A DNA stretch of 45,354 bases from Bacteroidota bacterium (GCA_949487855.1 CATAMV010000057.1:1-45354), one strand, 5' to 3'; shown: positions 18,298 through 28,718, numbered from the stretch's first letter. Program-made: numbers and translations. The notes: generated from the letters alone by a model not told the origin.

Positions 18298-19380
18298 TTA
18301 GTACTTTTTTATTCCTGAGCCAACCCTATCGTGTACGCATTGTCTATTTTGACAAAATTGAAGCAACTCTACTTCGATAAAATGATTTACTTCCTCTGCC
18401 ACATTATTTGGGTATAACACATGAACGTTGGCGCCGGCATCAAGAGTGAAACAAACCGGGATACCTGTTTCTTTTCTGAACGACCATATTTTATTAATCA
18501 CACTAAGCGTATTTGGTTGCATCAGAATAAAATAAGGGTCTGAAGTCATCATCATCGCGTGAAGGTGCAAAGCTTCTTTTTCAACTATGGAAATAAAACC
18601 GTCTAAATCTCCTTGTTGTAAAATTGGTAAGAGTTCAGCTAGATGCGTATTCGCTTGTGCAAATCGTTGATCAGCGTATGGATGCTGATGCATCAATTTG
18701 TGCCCAAGGGTGCTACTTACTTGTTTTTGTCCTTTGTCAATTAACAATATAGCATCACAAAAATCTTTAAAAACAGAGTGAATATCATTTACAGCAACTG
18801 CGAGTAAATCCGAGGCGTCAGCTAATTTAGGATGAGATCCCCATGCCATCACAGGGCCTTGTGCACTGCGACAGGCACTTCCAGAACCCAAGCGTGCTAA
18901 AAACGATATTTTATTTATTTTTTCATTTTCGGAAAGTATGGTGAGTTGTGATTCTAAATCAACCAAACAAGCCGCTAAAGCAGCCATTGAAGAAGCAGAT
19001 GATGCAATGCCACTACTATGCGGAAATGTATTTTGGGAAGTTATCTTCAGTTGGTAGTATGCTAAAAAAGGCTGATACAATAAGATATTCGCGAAAAAAG
19101 CTTCCAGTTTTGGACGGAAACTCGGCTTTTCTTCACCTTCAAAAACTATGGAAAAAAATACTTTATTAGTAGGTTTATCAAGTGGCATAAACACCACTTC
19201 GGTTAGGGTAACAGCATTGGAAAGTGTAAAACTTAGTGAGGCATTTTTTGGCAGCTGAGGTGCTGTTTTACCCCAATATTTTATCAGTGCAATGTTACTA
19301 GGTGCTTGCCATCGGGAGGTGAAAATTTCTTTTGTGGGTTGTGCATTAATTGCAACAAAACTCTCTTCCATATCTAGCAA
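18298..19380 (-). CDS. mvaD: diphosphomevalonate decarboxylase
   Basis: RWQAPSNIALIKYWGK, NTFPHSSGIASSASSMAALAACL, ARLGSGSACRSAQGPVMAWG, MMMTSDPYFILMQPNT, CFTLDAGANVHVLYP. Confidence 0.92.
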   Translation of the reverse strand: MLDMEESFVAINAQPTKEIFTSRWQAPSNIALIKYWGKTAPQLPKNASLSFTLSNAVTLTEVVFMPLDKPTNKVFFSIVFEGEEKPSFRPKLEAFFANILLYQPFLAYYQLKITSQNTFPHSSGIASSASSMAALAACLVDLESQLTILSENEKINKISFLARLGSGSACRSAQGPVMAWGSHPKLADASDLLAVAVNDIHSVFKDFCDAILLIDKGQKQVSSTLGHKLMHQHPYADQRFAQANTHLAELLPILQQGDLDGFISIVEKEALHLHAMMMTSDPYFILMQPNTLSVINKIWSFRKETGIPVCFTLDAGANVHVLYPNNVAEEVNHFIEVELLQFCQNRQCVHDRVGSGIKKY

Positions 19381-19425
19381 ATATACAACCTATAGTTTTC
19401 TGATGCTGATGTTAGCAGCAGTTGA

Positions 19426-19650
19426 AACATTATTGCTGTTTTTTTGAAATCCTCAACCTATAAAATTTATTTTCAAAAATCTGGTGCATTTGAAATCGCA
19501 ATATTTAACATGCTAGGTAGTCAAATTAAAAGAATTGATAGCAATTTTAACAAAAACCAGATACTTTATTTAAACTTGGAAAGAGGAGTTTATTTAATAA
19601 ATATAAAAGAAAGTCAGCATTCTACAACTTACAAAATGCCTGAATATTAA
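19426..19650 (+). pseudogene. orphan T9SS type-A-like C-terminal sorting domain fragment
   Basis: YKIYFQKSGAFEIAIFNMLGSQIKRIDSNFNKNQILYLNLERGVYLINIKESQHSTTYKM fits the IYN.LG...L..GVYLI.I....T.K pattern; no ATG start and in-frame TGA at 19423. Confidence 0.55.
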
Positions 19651-19688
19651 CCACTGCTTATTATTGGAGAAAGGCTACAGCTTAACTT

Positions 19689-19922
19689 TTAAGCCTCGAC
19701 ATTCACCACTTCCTGAATTTCGGGAGCGTATTTTTTAATGGTAAGTTCGACCCCTTGCTTTAAGGTCATTTGGTTTACGGAGCAGCCTACACAAGCACCT
19801 AACAATTGTACTTTTACCGTTTGTTCTTCAACACCCAAAAGTGCAATATCGCCACCGTCAGATTTTAAGAAAGGTCTGATTTCCTCAAGGGCTTGCTCTA
19901 TTCGTTGATTTAGGTCACTCAT
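19689..19922 (-). CDS. NifU-like C-terminal domain protein (Fe-S scaffold)
   Basis: IRPFLKSDGGDIALLGVEEQTVKVQLLGACVGCSVNQMTLKQGVE with CxxC. Confidence 0.92.
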   Translation of the reverse strand: MSDLNQRIEQALEEIRPFLKSDGGDIALLGVEEQTVKVQLLGACVGCSVNQMTLKQGVELTIKKYAPEIQEVVNVEA

Positions 19923-19925
19923 AGC

Positions 19926-21068
19926 TTACTTTTTAGTAACGGCAGCACAACCCGCCATTGTTGTTATTTTAATTGCCTCAGTGGGTGGCAAATGTTCGTT
20001 ACGGGATACAACTTCTTGAACCACTTCTCTGGTCACTTTGGTTAAGGCATCGGCAACAGCTGTGTTTTCCTGCATTGACGCTGGACGCCCAATGTCCCCC
20101 GCCTCACGAATACTTTGTACCAAAGGGAGCTCACCCAAAAATGGCACATCCAAATCGGCAGCCAAATAGCGGGCACCCGCTTTTCCAAATATATAATATT
20201 TGTTATTCGGAAGCTCCTCAGGAGTAAAATACGCCATATTTTCTATAACACCCAATACAGGTACTTGAATATTTTCTTGCTGGAACATCGCAACTCCTTT
20301 TTTAGCATCTGAAAGCGCAACCGTTTGAGGTGTGCTTACCACAACCGCTCCAGTTATGGGTAACGACTGCATAATACTCAAATGTATATCCCCCGTTCCA
20401 GGTGGCAAGTCAATTAGCAAAAAGTCAAGTTCGCCCCAAGCGGCATCAAAAATCATTTGATTCAAGGCCTTTGCAGCCATAGGGCCACGCCAAATTACAG
20501 CTTGATCTGGTTTTGTGAAAAATCCAATGGATAACAATTTGACACCGAAATTTTCTACAGGAACCATCTTAGACACTCCATCGATATTTTTTGCTAACGG
20601 TTTTTCGTTTGCCACATCAAACATCAGTGGCATGGATGGCCCGTAAATATCTGCATCCAAAACGCCAACTTTAAAACCCATGTTGGCTAATGAAACAGCC
20701 AAGTTTGCCGTAACAGTAGATTTTCCAACACCACCCTTTCCAGATGCAACTGCAACAATGTTTTGAATTCCTGGAATAGGTTTTCCTTTAATGAGATTGG
20801 CATTTTGTTTTTTCGCTGGTGCGTTTACCGTAATATTTACCTTAATTTTTGCCTTTTCATATACCTCGTCATGAATGGCTTTCATTATGGAAACCTCTAC
20901 TTTTTTCTTGGCTTGTAGGGCTGGATTGGTCATGACAATATCCACCACAACCTCATCACCAAAAATATGGATGTTTTTTACCGCATTGGCTTCCATCAAA
21001 TTTTTACCCTCACCGGGCAAACTAATGGATGTCAATGCCTTTTCGATTGCGGAACGTGTAATTTTCAT
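19926..21068 (-). CDS. Mrp/NBP35-family iron-sulfur carrier ATPase
   Basis: IVAVASGKGGVGKSTVTANLAVSLA deviant Walker A, LLIDLPPGTGDIHLS, N-terminal DUF59-like region. Confidence 0.93.
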   Translation of the reverse strand: MKITRSAIEKALTSISLPGEGKNLMEANAVKNIHIFGDEVVVDIVMTNPALQAKKKVEVSIMKAIHDEVYEKAKIKVNITVNAPAKKQNANLIKGKPIPGIQNIVAVASGKGGVGKSTVTANLAVSLANMGFKVGVLDADIYGPSMPLMFDVANEKPLAKNIDGVSKMVPVENFGVKLLSIGFFTKPDQAVIWRGPMAAKALNQMIFDAAWGELDFLLIDLPPGTGDIHLSIMQSLPITGAVVVSTPQTVALSDAKKGVAMFQQENIQVPVLGVIENMAYFTPEELPNNKYYIFGKAGARYLAADLDVPFLGELPLVQSIREAGDIGRPASMQENTAVADALTKVTREVVQEVVSRNEHLPPTEAIKITTMAGCAAVTKK

Positions 21069-21116
21069 TTAATCTAAATAAGGATACAAATATAGGGCTT
21101 AGGACTTATATACCAC

Positions 21117-21440
21117 CTATTCGTTTGGAAGCCAGAGTGCTGTTTCAAAATCTTGAATTTGGTCATCAATAACAATATGCCCTTCAGACTCTAAAAGCTG
21201 CTGCATGGTGTTCATCCCACCAAAATGATGCTTCCCCGTGAGCACACCATTTCGGTTTACAACACGGTGGGCAGGAACGTCGCCCAAAGCATGAGCCCTG
21301 TTCATGGCATAGCCTACCGTTCTTGCACTACGCGCAGCACCCAAAAAACGAGCAATAGCTCCGTAGGTTGTTACTTTTCCGTAAGGCACTTGCCGTACCA
21401 CTTCATATACACGTTCAAAAAAATCATGCTGTTGGGACAT
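21117..21440 (-). CDS. alkyltransferase-like (ATL/MGMT-family) protein lacking the catalytic Cys
   Basis: VRQVPYGKVTTYGAIARFLGAARSARTVGYAMN...VPAHRVVNRNGVLTGK; PAHR in place of PCHR. Confidence 0.88.
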   Translation of the reverse strand: MSQQHDFFERVYEVVRQVPYGKVTTYGAIARFLGAARSARTVGYAMNRAHALGDVPAHRVVNRNGVLTGKHHFGGMNTMQQLLESEGHIVIDDQIQDFETALWLPNE

Positions 21441-22113
21441 CTGTAGGAAATGAGAATTTTAGATACGTTATGGGGATTTCTTGGTCCCGGTATTGCTGCT
21501 CATAAAACGTTTGAATGTCAATGACATCTTTCGGCGCGTGAACATATTGATATACATCGTGGTGTGCCATTATGGGAGTAATGCCCAAACCGTCTAAAAC
21601 ACCAAGCGTGTAGCCATGTAAAAATGCAGAATCGGTTTTTAAGTGTACAATACCTTTAGGTTTTAGTACTTGTTGGTAACGATGTAAAAAAGCAAGGTTA
21701 GTCAATCGATGATGAGTGCGTTTAAACTTATATTGCGGATCGGGGAACGTAATCCAAATTTCTGAAACTTCATTTTTAGTAAAAACGTATTCTAAAAGTT
21801 CAATTTGAGTACGGATAAAAGCTACGTTTTGTAAGCCTTCTTCCAGTGCTGTTTTTGCGCCACGCCAAAATCTTGCCCCCTTTATGTCAATGCCAATATA
21901 ATTCAAATTCGGATTTCTACGCGCAAGTCCAACGGTATATTCGCCTTTGCCGCAACCAAGCTCCAACACAATAGGGTTATTGTTATCAAAATAGGAGTTC
22001 CAGTTGCCTAAATGAGAAAATTTTGCAGAAAACAAGTCCTCGCGAGTAGGCTGAATAACATTCGCAAACGACTCGTTTTCTTTAAAGCGTTTTAATTTGT
22101 TTTTACTTCCCAA
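21424..22113 (-). CDS. trmB: tRNA (guanine-N7-)-methyltransferase
   Basis: VLELGCGKGEYTVGLARRNPNLNYIGIDIKGARFWRGAK, EIWITFPDPQYKFKRTHHRLTN, HLKTDSAFLHGYT. Confidence 0.92.
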   Translation of the reverse strand: MGSKNKLKRFKENESFANVIQPTREDLFSAKFSHLGNWNSYFDNNNPIVLELGCGKGEYTVGLARRNPNLNYIGIDIKGARFWRGAKTALEEGLQNVAFIRTQIELLEYVFTKNEVSEIWITFPDPQYKFKRTHHRLTNLAFLHRYQQVLKPKGIVHLKTDSAFLHGYTLGVLDGLGITPIMAHHDVYQYVHAPKDVIDIQTFYEQQYRDQEIPITYLKFSFPTDVPTA

Positions 22114-22122
22114 AACATCTAA

Positions 22123-23199
22123 TTAAGCGGTAGCTATAACTTCACCTTTATCTAGCGTAAAGGAAAATTCGGATCCTATTTCAGCTTGACTTTCTACAAA
22201 AATTTGTTCGCCATGTGCTTCAATAATGTGTTTCACAATTGCAAGCCCTAATCCAGACCCCCCCATCCTGCGGTTTCCACTTTTATCTACACGATAAAAT
22301 CGTTCGAATAGTCGAGGTAAGTGTTCTTCTTCAATTCCTTCTCCGTTATCACGGATGCGAATTATAATTTTATTCTCAAAAATTGGCTGAACACTTACCT
22401 CGGTTGTACCCTTTATTTTCCCGTACTTTATTGAATTCATAATCAAGTTTGTCAACACTTGTTGTACCCGCTCCCTATCGGCATAAACCGAAATAGGATC
22501 ATGGTATTTTCTATCAAACTCTAAATTAATACTCGATTTTGAAGCTTGCATTTCAAGCATATCAAATACACTTTGTATTAAATCAATAACGTCGAAATGA
22601 AACATTTCCAGCTCGGTATTACCTTTTTCCAAATTGGTTAATAAGTCCAAGTCTTTTACGATATAAATCAACCTTTCTACTCCTTTGCTCGCACGAGTCA
22701 AATACTTTTTATTTACATTTTTATCCTTTAAGGCCCCGTCCAGCAATGTTAGAATGTATCCTTGAACAGTGAAAAGTGGCGTTTTTAGCTCGTGTGCTAC
22801 ATTGCCCAAAAATTCACGCCTAAAAGCAGCTTGATCCTTAAGGCTGTCTATCTCGTTGTTCCGTTTGAGCGCAACCTCTTTTACATTTTTTAAAAGGGAA
22901 TCCATGTCATTGGTAATGCGAATGTCATTTAGGTCGCCTTTGAAGTTTGGCTCCAAGTCATGATACAAGTACTTTATTTTTTGATAAATATACCGTTCAA
23001 TGCGGTAGTTGAAAATTATAAAACAAACCGAAAAAATAGCTGTTACAGAAAAAATTAAGGGTACAATGTTTTCTTTGCTAAAGGGGTTCTTATCTGTATA
23101 AAAGAACAACAATAGGGCATTAAGGCATATAACAAAAACAGTTATCGAAAGAGATAAAATTAGTGAAAAGCGGTATATTTTACGTGGAGTTCTAGCCAT
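22123..23199 (-). CDS. sensor histidine kinase (PhoR-like)
   Basis: EFLGNVAHELKTPLFTVQGYI, VLTNLIMNSIKYG, IRDNGEGIEEEHLPRLFERFYRVD, GGSGLGLAIVKHI. Confidence 0.95.
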   Translation of the reverse strand: MARTPRKIYRFSLILSLSITVFVICLNALLLFFYTDKNPFSKENIVPLIFSVTAIFSVCFIIFNYRIERYIYQKIKYLYHDLEPNFKGDLNDIRITNDMDSLLKNVKEVALKRNNEIDSLKDQAAFRREFLGNVAHELKTPLFTVQGYILTLLDGALKDKNVNKKYLTRASKGVERLIYIVKDLDLLTNLEKGNTELEMFHFDVIDLIQSVFDMLEMQASKSSINLEFDRKYHDPISVYADRERVQQVLTNLIMNSIKYGKIKGTTEVSVQPIFENKIIIRIRDNGEGIEEEHLPRLFERFYRVDKSGNRRMGGSGLGLAIVKHIIEAHGEQIFVESQAEIGSEFSFTLDKGEVIATA

Positions 23200-23200
23200 G

Positions 23201-23884
23201 CTATACCACGTATTTGTAACCTACTCCTTTAACTGTTTTAAAGTGTTTATCACCAATTTTTTCGCGTAATTTTCTAATGTGAACATCAATAGTCCTGCCG
23301 CCTACAACAACCTCGTTACCCCAAACACGGTTTAAAATTTCTTCTCGTTCAAAAACTTTATGTGGTCTTGACGCCAACAAGAAAAGCAATTCGAACTCCT
23401 TGCGAGGCAAAACAAGCGTTTCACCTTTATAAATAATTTTATATTCTTCTCTATTGATGATTAAATCACCCGCTTCAACAATTTCATTTTTGGGATTAGC
23501 GGAACTAAATCGACGTAAAATAGCTTTGATTTTGCTGACCAAAACCTTGGGTTTAATGGGCTTGGTGATATAATCATCGGCTCCCGCTTCAAGTCCTGCT
23601 ACCTGCGAATAGTCTTCGCTTCGGGCTGTTAAAAAAACAATAGCCAAATTCGGTAAATTTGATTTTTTTCTTAACAGTTCACAGGTTTCGATTCCATCCA
23701 TTTCAGGCATCATGACATCTAGCAATACCAAATGAGGTTTCCAATCTTCAACTTTTTCTAAAGCCTCAAGACCATTTTTTGCTTTCTCAACTTGATATCC
23801 CTCAGAAGTTAAATTATAGTCTAAAATTTCTAGTATATCTGGTTCATCATCAACCAATAAAATGCGTGTGTGCTTTTTTTTCAT
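23201..23884 (-). CDS. OmpR/PhoB-family response regulator
   Basis: MKKKHTRILLVDDEPDILEIL, LVLLDVMMPEMDGIE, ADDYITKPIKPKVLV, winged helix VVVGGRTIDVHIRKLREKIGDKHFKTVKGVGYKYV; internal ATG at 23884 chosen. Confidence 0.95.
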   Translation of the reverse strand: MKKKHTRILLVDDEPDILEILDYNLTSEGYQVEKAKNGLEALEKVEDWKPHLVLLDVMMPEMDGIETCELLRKKSNLPNLAIVFLTARSEDYSQVAGLEAGADDYITKPIKPKVLVSKIKAILRRFSSANPKNEIVEAGDLIINREEYKIIYKGETLVLPRKEFELLFLLASRPHKVFEREEILNRVWGNEVVVGGRTIDVHIRKLREKIGDKHFKTVKGVGYKYVV

Positions 23885-23971
23885 GTTTTGGTGTTCTTCC
23901 TCCAAAAATAAAAAAATACAAGTATGTTTTATGTTCTTATTTAAAAAAATCCTCAATACATTTGAACAGAG

Positions 23972-24907
23972 ATGATTTCTTTCGAAAAACAAGCGATTGC
24001 GCTTTTTGCTTATCAGTATCGTAATAACGGTGTATATCGTTCTTATTGCGACTTACTAAACCTCTGTCCATCTGATGTAAAAAAACTTTCAGATGTTCCT
24101 TTTCTACCTATTGAATTGTTCAAATCACACCGCATTAGCAGTTCAAAAAGTACTGAAATGATTTTTGAAAGTTCTGGAACAGGTGGCCCGGTTAGTCAAC
24201 ATCATGTGGCATCATTAGCAACTTATAAAAAAAGCTTCAACACGGGATTTTCGCATTTTTATGGTCCGCCTTCCGAATATCACATTTTAGCGCTATTACC
24301 AGGTTATCTTGAGCGTCCAAACGCTTCTTTAGTCTATATGTGTGATGATTTGATTCGGCAAGCAAAACACCCGCATAGTGGGTTTTATTTGGACCAATTT
24401 GAAACATTACATAAAACCCTTACTACGCTGAATCGAAACAAGCAGAAAACACTGCTTATAGGGGTTAGCTTTGCACTTTTAGACTATTGTGAGGCATATC
24501 CAAGTTCGCTGCAACACACTATTGTAATGGAAACTGGTGGCATGAAAGGAAGGCGGAAAGAACTCATTCGAGAAGAATTACACAAGCGACTCAAAAAAGG
24601 ATTTGGCGTAAACACTATCCACAGCGAATACGGCATGACCGAATTGCTGTCGCAGGCCTATTCCAAAGGAAACGGCATTTTTCAAACATCGCCAAGTATG
24701 AAGGTGTTTGTTAGAGATGTTCACGATCCAAAAAAAGTGTCTTCAACAGGCTCAGGCGGTTTGAATATCATTGATTTATCCAATAAAGATTCTTGCGCTT
24801 TTATTGCCACGCAAGATTTAGGAAGGTGCTACGAAAATGGTACGTTTGAAGTACTTGGTCGTTTTGAAGCAGCAGATGTTCGAGGCTGCTCGCTTATGAC
24901 GGCGTAA
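23972..24907 (+). CDS. LuxE/PaaK-like acyl-protein synthetase family protein
   Basis: [69 protein letters not shown]. Confidence 0.82.
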   Translation: MISFEKQAIALFAYQYRNNGVYRSYCDLLNLCPSDVKKLSDVPFLPIELFKSHRISSSKSTEMIFESSGTGGPVSQHHVASLATYKKSFNTGFSHFYGPPSEYHILALLPGYLERPNASLVYMCDDLIRQAKHPHSGFYLDQFETLHKTLTTLNRNKQKTLLIGVSFALLDYCEAYPSSLQHTIVMETGGMKGRRKELIREELHKRLKKGFGVNTIHSEYGMTELLSQAYSKGNGIFQTSPSMKVFVRDVHDPKKVSSTGSGGLNIIDLSNKDSCAFIATQDLGRCYENGTFEVLGRFEAADVRGCSLMTA

Positions 24908-26195
24908 CCACCAACAAAAAATAGTTTTTCTTACCGCGTTGTAGCAATACATAACCGTCACAAATCATATCAGTTGGAGTGATTTTTTTAGCTTCAGTTA
25001 CTTTTTCTTTGTTTACAGAAATTGAATTTTCTTTGAGTGCTCTTCTCGCCTCACCATTTGATTTTAAAAAGCCTGTAGTTTCTGAAAGTGCCTCCACTAT
25101 AGAAAGCCCTTCGCCTGCAAGTAAATCCGCTGACACTTGAGCTTGCGGTACACCATCAAATACGTCCAAAAGGGTTTGAACATCTAAGGCTTTCAGTGTT
25201 TTGGCAGTGGCTTTTCCAAATAAAATTTGGGCTGCTTGTTCTGCACGAGTTACATCGGCTGCACTGTGTACCATAGTCGTTAATTCTTGCGCTAATTTAC
25301 GCTGTAACTGGCGTTGATGTGGTACTTCACGATGCGTTTCAATTAAGTTCTGGATTTCTTCTTTAGTCAAAAATGTAAATATCTTAATGTATTTCTCGGC
25401 ATCTTCATCTGAAGCATTTAACCAATACTGATAAAACTTGTAGGGTGATGTTTTTTCACGGTCTAACCAAACATTTCCGCTTTCTGTTTTTCCAAATTTG
25501 GTACCGTCAGCTTTGGTAATCAACGGGCATGTTAACGCATACGCTTTCCCTGCTAGTTTTCTTCTAATCAATTCTGTTCCGGTGGTTATATTTCCCCACT
25601 GGTCACTTCCACCCATTTGCAGCAAACAATTGTGGTGTTGGTATAAATACAGAAAATCATATCCTTGAATAAGTTGATACGTAAATTCGGTAAACGACAT
25701 GCCTTCTTTTGCATCTGCTCCAAGACGTTTTTTAACAGAATCTTTGGCCATCATGTAGTTCACGGTAAGGTGTTTTCCAATATCACGAGTAAAATCAATC
25801 AAACTAAAGGACTTCATCCAATCGTAATTATTCACCAACACAGCACCATTTTTTTTGGTGCTATCAAAATCCAAAAATTTGGCAAGTTGATTTTCCAAGC
25901 CTGCACAATTGCGTTCTAGTGTTCTGTTGTCTAATAAGTTGCGTTCTACAGATTTTCCAGACGGATCTCCAATCATACCGGTAGCCCCACCCACAAGCGC
26001 ATATGGCTTGTGTCCATAACGTTGAAAATGCATCAAAATCATGATTTGAACCAAACTCCCAATATGTAACGAATCTGCAGTGGGATCAAATCCAATATAT
26101 CCCGCAGTCATACCCTTGGATAGCGTTTCGGAAGTTTCGGGCATAATGTCATGCACCATACCGCGCCATGTTAATTCTTCAACAAATGATACCAT
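24894..26195 (-). CDS. tyrS: tyrosyl-tRNA synthetase
   Basis: [69 protein letters not shown] (KFGKT), S4-like C-terminus. Confidence 0.96.
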   Translation of the reverse strand: MVSFVEELTWRGMVHDIMPETSETLSKGMTAGYIGFDPTADSLHIGSLVQIMILMHFQRYGHKPYALVGGATGMIGDPSGKSVERNLLDNRTLERNCAGLENQLAKFLDFDSTKKNGAVLVNNYDWMKSFSLIDFTRDIGKHLTVNYMMAKDSVKKRLGADAKEGMSFTEFTYQLIQGYDFLYLYQHHNCLLQMGGSDQWGNITTGTELIRRKLAGKAYALTCPLITKADGTKFGKTESGNVWLDREKTSPYKFYQYWLNASDEDAEKYIKIFTFLTKEEIQNLIETHREVPHQRQLQRKLAQELTTMVHSAADVTRAEQAAQILFGKATAKTLKALDVQTLLDVFDGVPQAQVSADLLAGEGLSIVEALSETTGFLKSNGEARRALKENSISVNKEKVTEAKKITPTDMICDGYVLLQRGKKNYFLLVVTPS

Positions 26196-26252
26196 ACATA
26201 ATGTTTTAGCAAATATAAACCTCTACAAATGAACCCAAAAGTGTATATAACA

Positions 26253-26600
26253 TTATTCTTTGATTGATGGGTTTTTCAATACATACGTAGTGTCTTGTTC
26301 TTCTAGTTTTGTCAGTTTTGCTTTAACTGATTCAAAAATCTTTGAATATAATTTAGGCTTGGATGCGTAATAGACATTGCTTTGCGCAAAGGTTATACTG
26401 TCAATTTTGTGAAAAGCATATAGCGAGTCTGTTGACACAAAATTATCCTTGGCGTAGGTTGATGATGCACTAATTAATGCCAAATCAACATGAAAGTTAA
26501 TCATTTGCTCTGAAGTCATTAGCGTGTCCGGCTTGGCAATACGATTCTGGGCACATGCTGCAAAGATCAAAAAAACAAACGTTAAAAAAACCTGTCTCAT
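26253..26600 (-). CDS. DUF4296-like lipoprotein
   Basis: Lipobox-like FAACAQN; TSEQMINFHVDLALISASSTYAKDNFVSTDSLYAFHKIDSITFAQSNVYYASKPKLYSKIFESVKAKL. Confidence 0.75.
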   Translation of the reverse strand: MRQVFLTFVFLIFAACAQNRIAKPDTLMTSEQMINFHVDLALISASSTYAKDNFVSTDSLYAFHKIDSITFAQSNVYYASKPKLYSKIFESVKAKLTKLEEQDTTYVLKNPSIKE

Positions 26601-27934
26601 CTTACAAAAGTAAGTTGTTTTGCCTTTGCTGTTGACGCAAAAACACCCTGATTATACAAGATCTCACCATTTATGATAGTGTGGGTAACCGTACCCTTTA
26701 ATGTGGTACCTTCTAATGGAGACCAACCGCACTTATACAATACATTATCGCGAGTAACCGTTTGAGATTGATTCGTATCAACCAACACCAAATCGGCAAA
26801 ATATCCTTCACGAATATAACCGCGGTGTTCTATATCAAACAAGATAGCAGGGTTGTGACACATTTTTTCAACTACTTTTTCTAATGTTATTTTTCCTTGC
26901 TGCACACAATCCAACATTACAGGTAATGCATGTTGAACCATCGGACCTCCAGATGGGGCTTTGGTGTACACTTGTGATTTCTCCTCGATTGTATGTGGTG
27001 CATGATCGGTAGCTATAATATCGATACGATCATCGTTTAAAGCATTCCACAATTCGTCACGGTCATGCGCTGTTTTCACGGCAGGATTCCACTTGATATG
27101 TGTTCCTTTTTGAGCATAATCTTCATCAGAAAACCATAAATGATGAATGCAAACCTCAGCGGTAATTTGCTTTTGTGATAAGGGTAATTCGTTTGAAAAA
27201 AGAGCGGTTTCTTTAGCAGTGGATAAGTGAAACACATGAAGGCGCGCACCTGTTTCTTTGGCTAACGCTATTGCTTTTGAAGACGACAAATAACACGCTT
27301 CTTCAGAACGAATATCTGGATGGTACTCAATGGGAATATCATCACCATATTTTAATTTATATGTAGCCAAATTGTTTTTTACAGTTTGCTCATCTTCACA
27401 ATGCACAGCAATAGGTAGCTTGAATGCGGTAAATATTTCCTTTAATGTTTTGGGGTCATCTACAAGCATATTTCCTGTAGAGGAGCCCAAAAAAAGCTTT
27501 AGTGCAGGTGTTTTTTTTGGGTCAATAGCTTTGATTTGTTCTAAATTATCGTTTGTTCCACCAAACATAAATCCATAATTCACCCATGAAGTTTCTGCAG
27601 CAATGGCCAGTTTTTTGGCATAGGCATCGGCGTTAGTGGTTTGCGGATTTGTGTTTGGCATTTCAAAATAGGACGTAATACCTCCAGCAATACAAGCTTT
27701 TGATTCGGTTTCAATAGTTGCTTTGTGCGTAAGTCCGGGCTCGCGAAAATGAACTTGATCATCAATACATCCAGGCAACAAATGTTTCCCATGCGCATCT
27801 ATAACTTCCATGTCATTTGATACTGTTATCGCAGGAGCTATTGTGGATATACGTTCTCCTTCAATCAGCACGTCTAATGGTACTATATTACCTTCATTAA
27901 CAACCGCTGCACCGCGTATTAATAATTTATTCAT
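26597..27934 (-). CDS. pyrC: dihydroorotase
   Basis: HLLPGCIDDQVHFREPGLTHKATIETES, GGITSYFEMPNTNPQTT, AVHCEDE, IIATDHAPHT. Confidence 0.93.
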   Translation of the reverse strand: MNKLLIRGAAVVNEGNIVPLDVLIEGERISTIAPAITVSNDMEVIDAHGKHLLPGCIDDQVHFREPGLTHKATIETESKACIAGGITSYFEMPNTNPQTTNADAYAKKLAIAAETSWVNYGFMFGGTNDNLEQIKAIDPKKTPALKLFLGSSTGNMLVDDPKTLKEIFTAFKLPIAVHCEDEQTVKNNLATYKLKYGDDIPIEYHPDIRSEEACYLSSSKAIALAKETGARLHVFHLSTAKETALFSNELPLSQKQITAEVCIHHLWFSDEDYAQKGTHIKWNPAVKTAHDRDELWNALNDDRIDIIATDHAPHTIEEKSQVYTKAPSGGPMVQHALPVMLDCVQQGKITLEKVVEKMCHNPAILFDIEHRGYIREGYFADLVLVDTNQSQTVTRDNVLYKCGWSPLEGTTLKGTVTHTIINGEILYNQGVFASTAKAKQLTFVR

Positions 27935-28656
27935 TTTTTATTATTTAAAATACTCCGCCATTTCATGGCTAAAATCCCAAAAACAGCTTCAGAGATTATG
28001 GAACTATTCATCTTTGAATCTCCTTTTTTCCGGTCGGTAAAAATAATAGGGAATTCGGCAATACGAAAACCTTTTTTCCATGCCCAAAATTTAAGTGCAA
28101 TTTGAAAGGCATATCCTTTAAATCGAATATCTTCCAAATCCAATGAACGTAATACATCTGTTTGATACCCCACAAATCCTGCAGTGGGATCTGTCACAGG
28201 TAGCCCCGTAATTATTCGCACATAAAGTGAGGCGCCAACTGATAGTATGATACGTCCAAAGGGCCAATGGCGCACTCGAATTCCTTTTTTGTAGCGAGAA
28301 CCAACTACAAGATCTGCTTTATTTTGTTTCAGGGTTTCCAACATAGGCACAAGTGCCTCTGGAGGATGTGAAAAATCGGCATCCATTTCAAAAATATAGG
28401 AATACCCTTTGTCAAGCACCCATTTAAACCCATGAACATAGGCTGGGCCAAGACCTTCCTTTTTGTCGCGTATGGTAAGTTGTACTTCAGAATAACGGTT
28501 ACTCAAATCTTGTACCAGTGGGCCTGTTCCATCTGGTGAACTATCATCCACAACTAAAATATCAGTAGGTATAGGCAACGCCAAAACTGCCTCAATAATA
28601 GATTGAATATTTTGTACCTCGTTGTAGGTAGGAATAACAATTACAACTGGATTCAT
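27931..28656 (-). CDS. polyprenol monophosphomannose synthase-like GT2
   Basis: VVIVIPTYNEVQNIQSII, DILVVDDSSPDGTGPLV, FEMDADFSHPPEALVPM, VVGSRYKKGIRV, FPIIFTDRKKGDSKM. Confidence 0.93.
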   Translation of the reverse strand: MNPVVIVIPTYNEVQNIQSIIEAVLALPIPTDILVVDDSSPDGTGPLVQDLSNRYSEVQLTIRDKKEGLGPAYVHGFKWVLDKGYSYIFEMDADFSHPPEALVPMLETLKQNKADLVVGSRYKKGIRVRHWPFGRIILSVGASLYVRIITGLPVTDPTAGFVGYQTDVLRSLDLEDIRFKGYAFQIALKFWAWKKGFRIAEFPIIFTDRKKGDSKMNSSIISEAVFGILAMKWRSILNNKK

Positions 28657-28718
28657 GAACAGCTAAAATACGTATTTAAATGTGTGAGCGCACCGCTAAA
28701 AATAGATACTTTTGTTTC

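Noticed and set aside
23885-23992. N-terminal extension of the response regulator ORF
   Set aside because: Receiver domains start right at MKKKHTRILLVDDE; the extension overlaps the divergent LuxE-like start region.
23972-24907. Possible bioluminescence (lux) locus
   Set aside because: Only a LuxE-like gene is present; no luxA/B/C/D homologues in the window.
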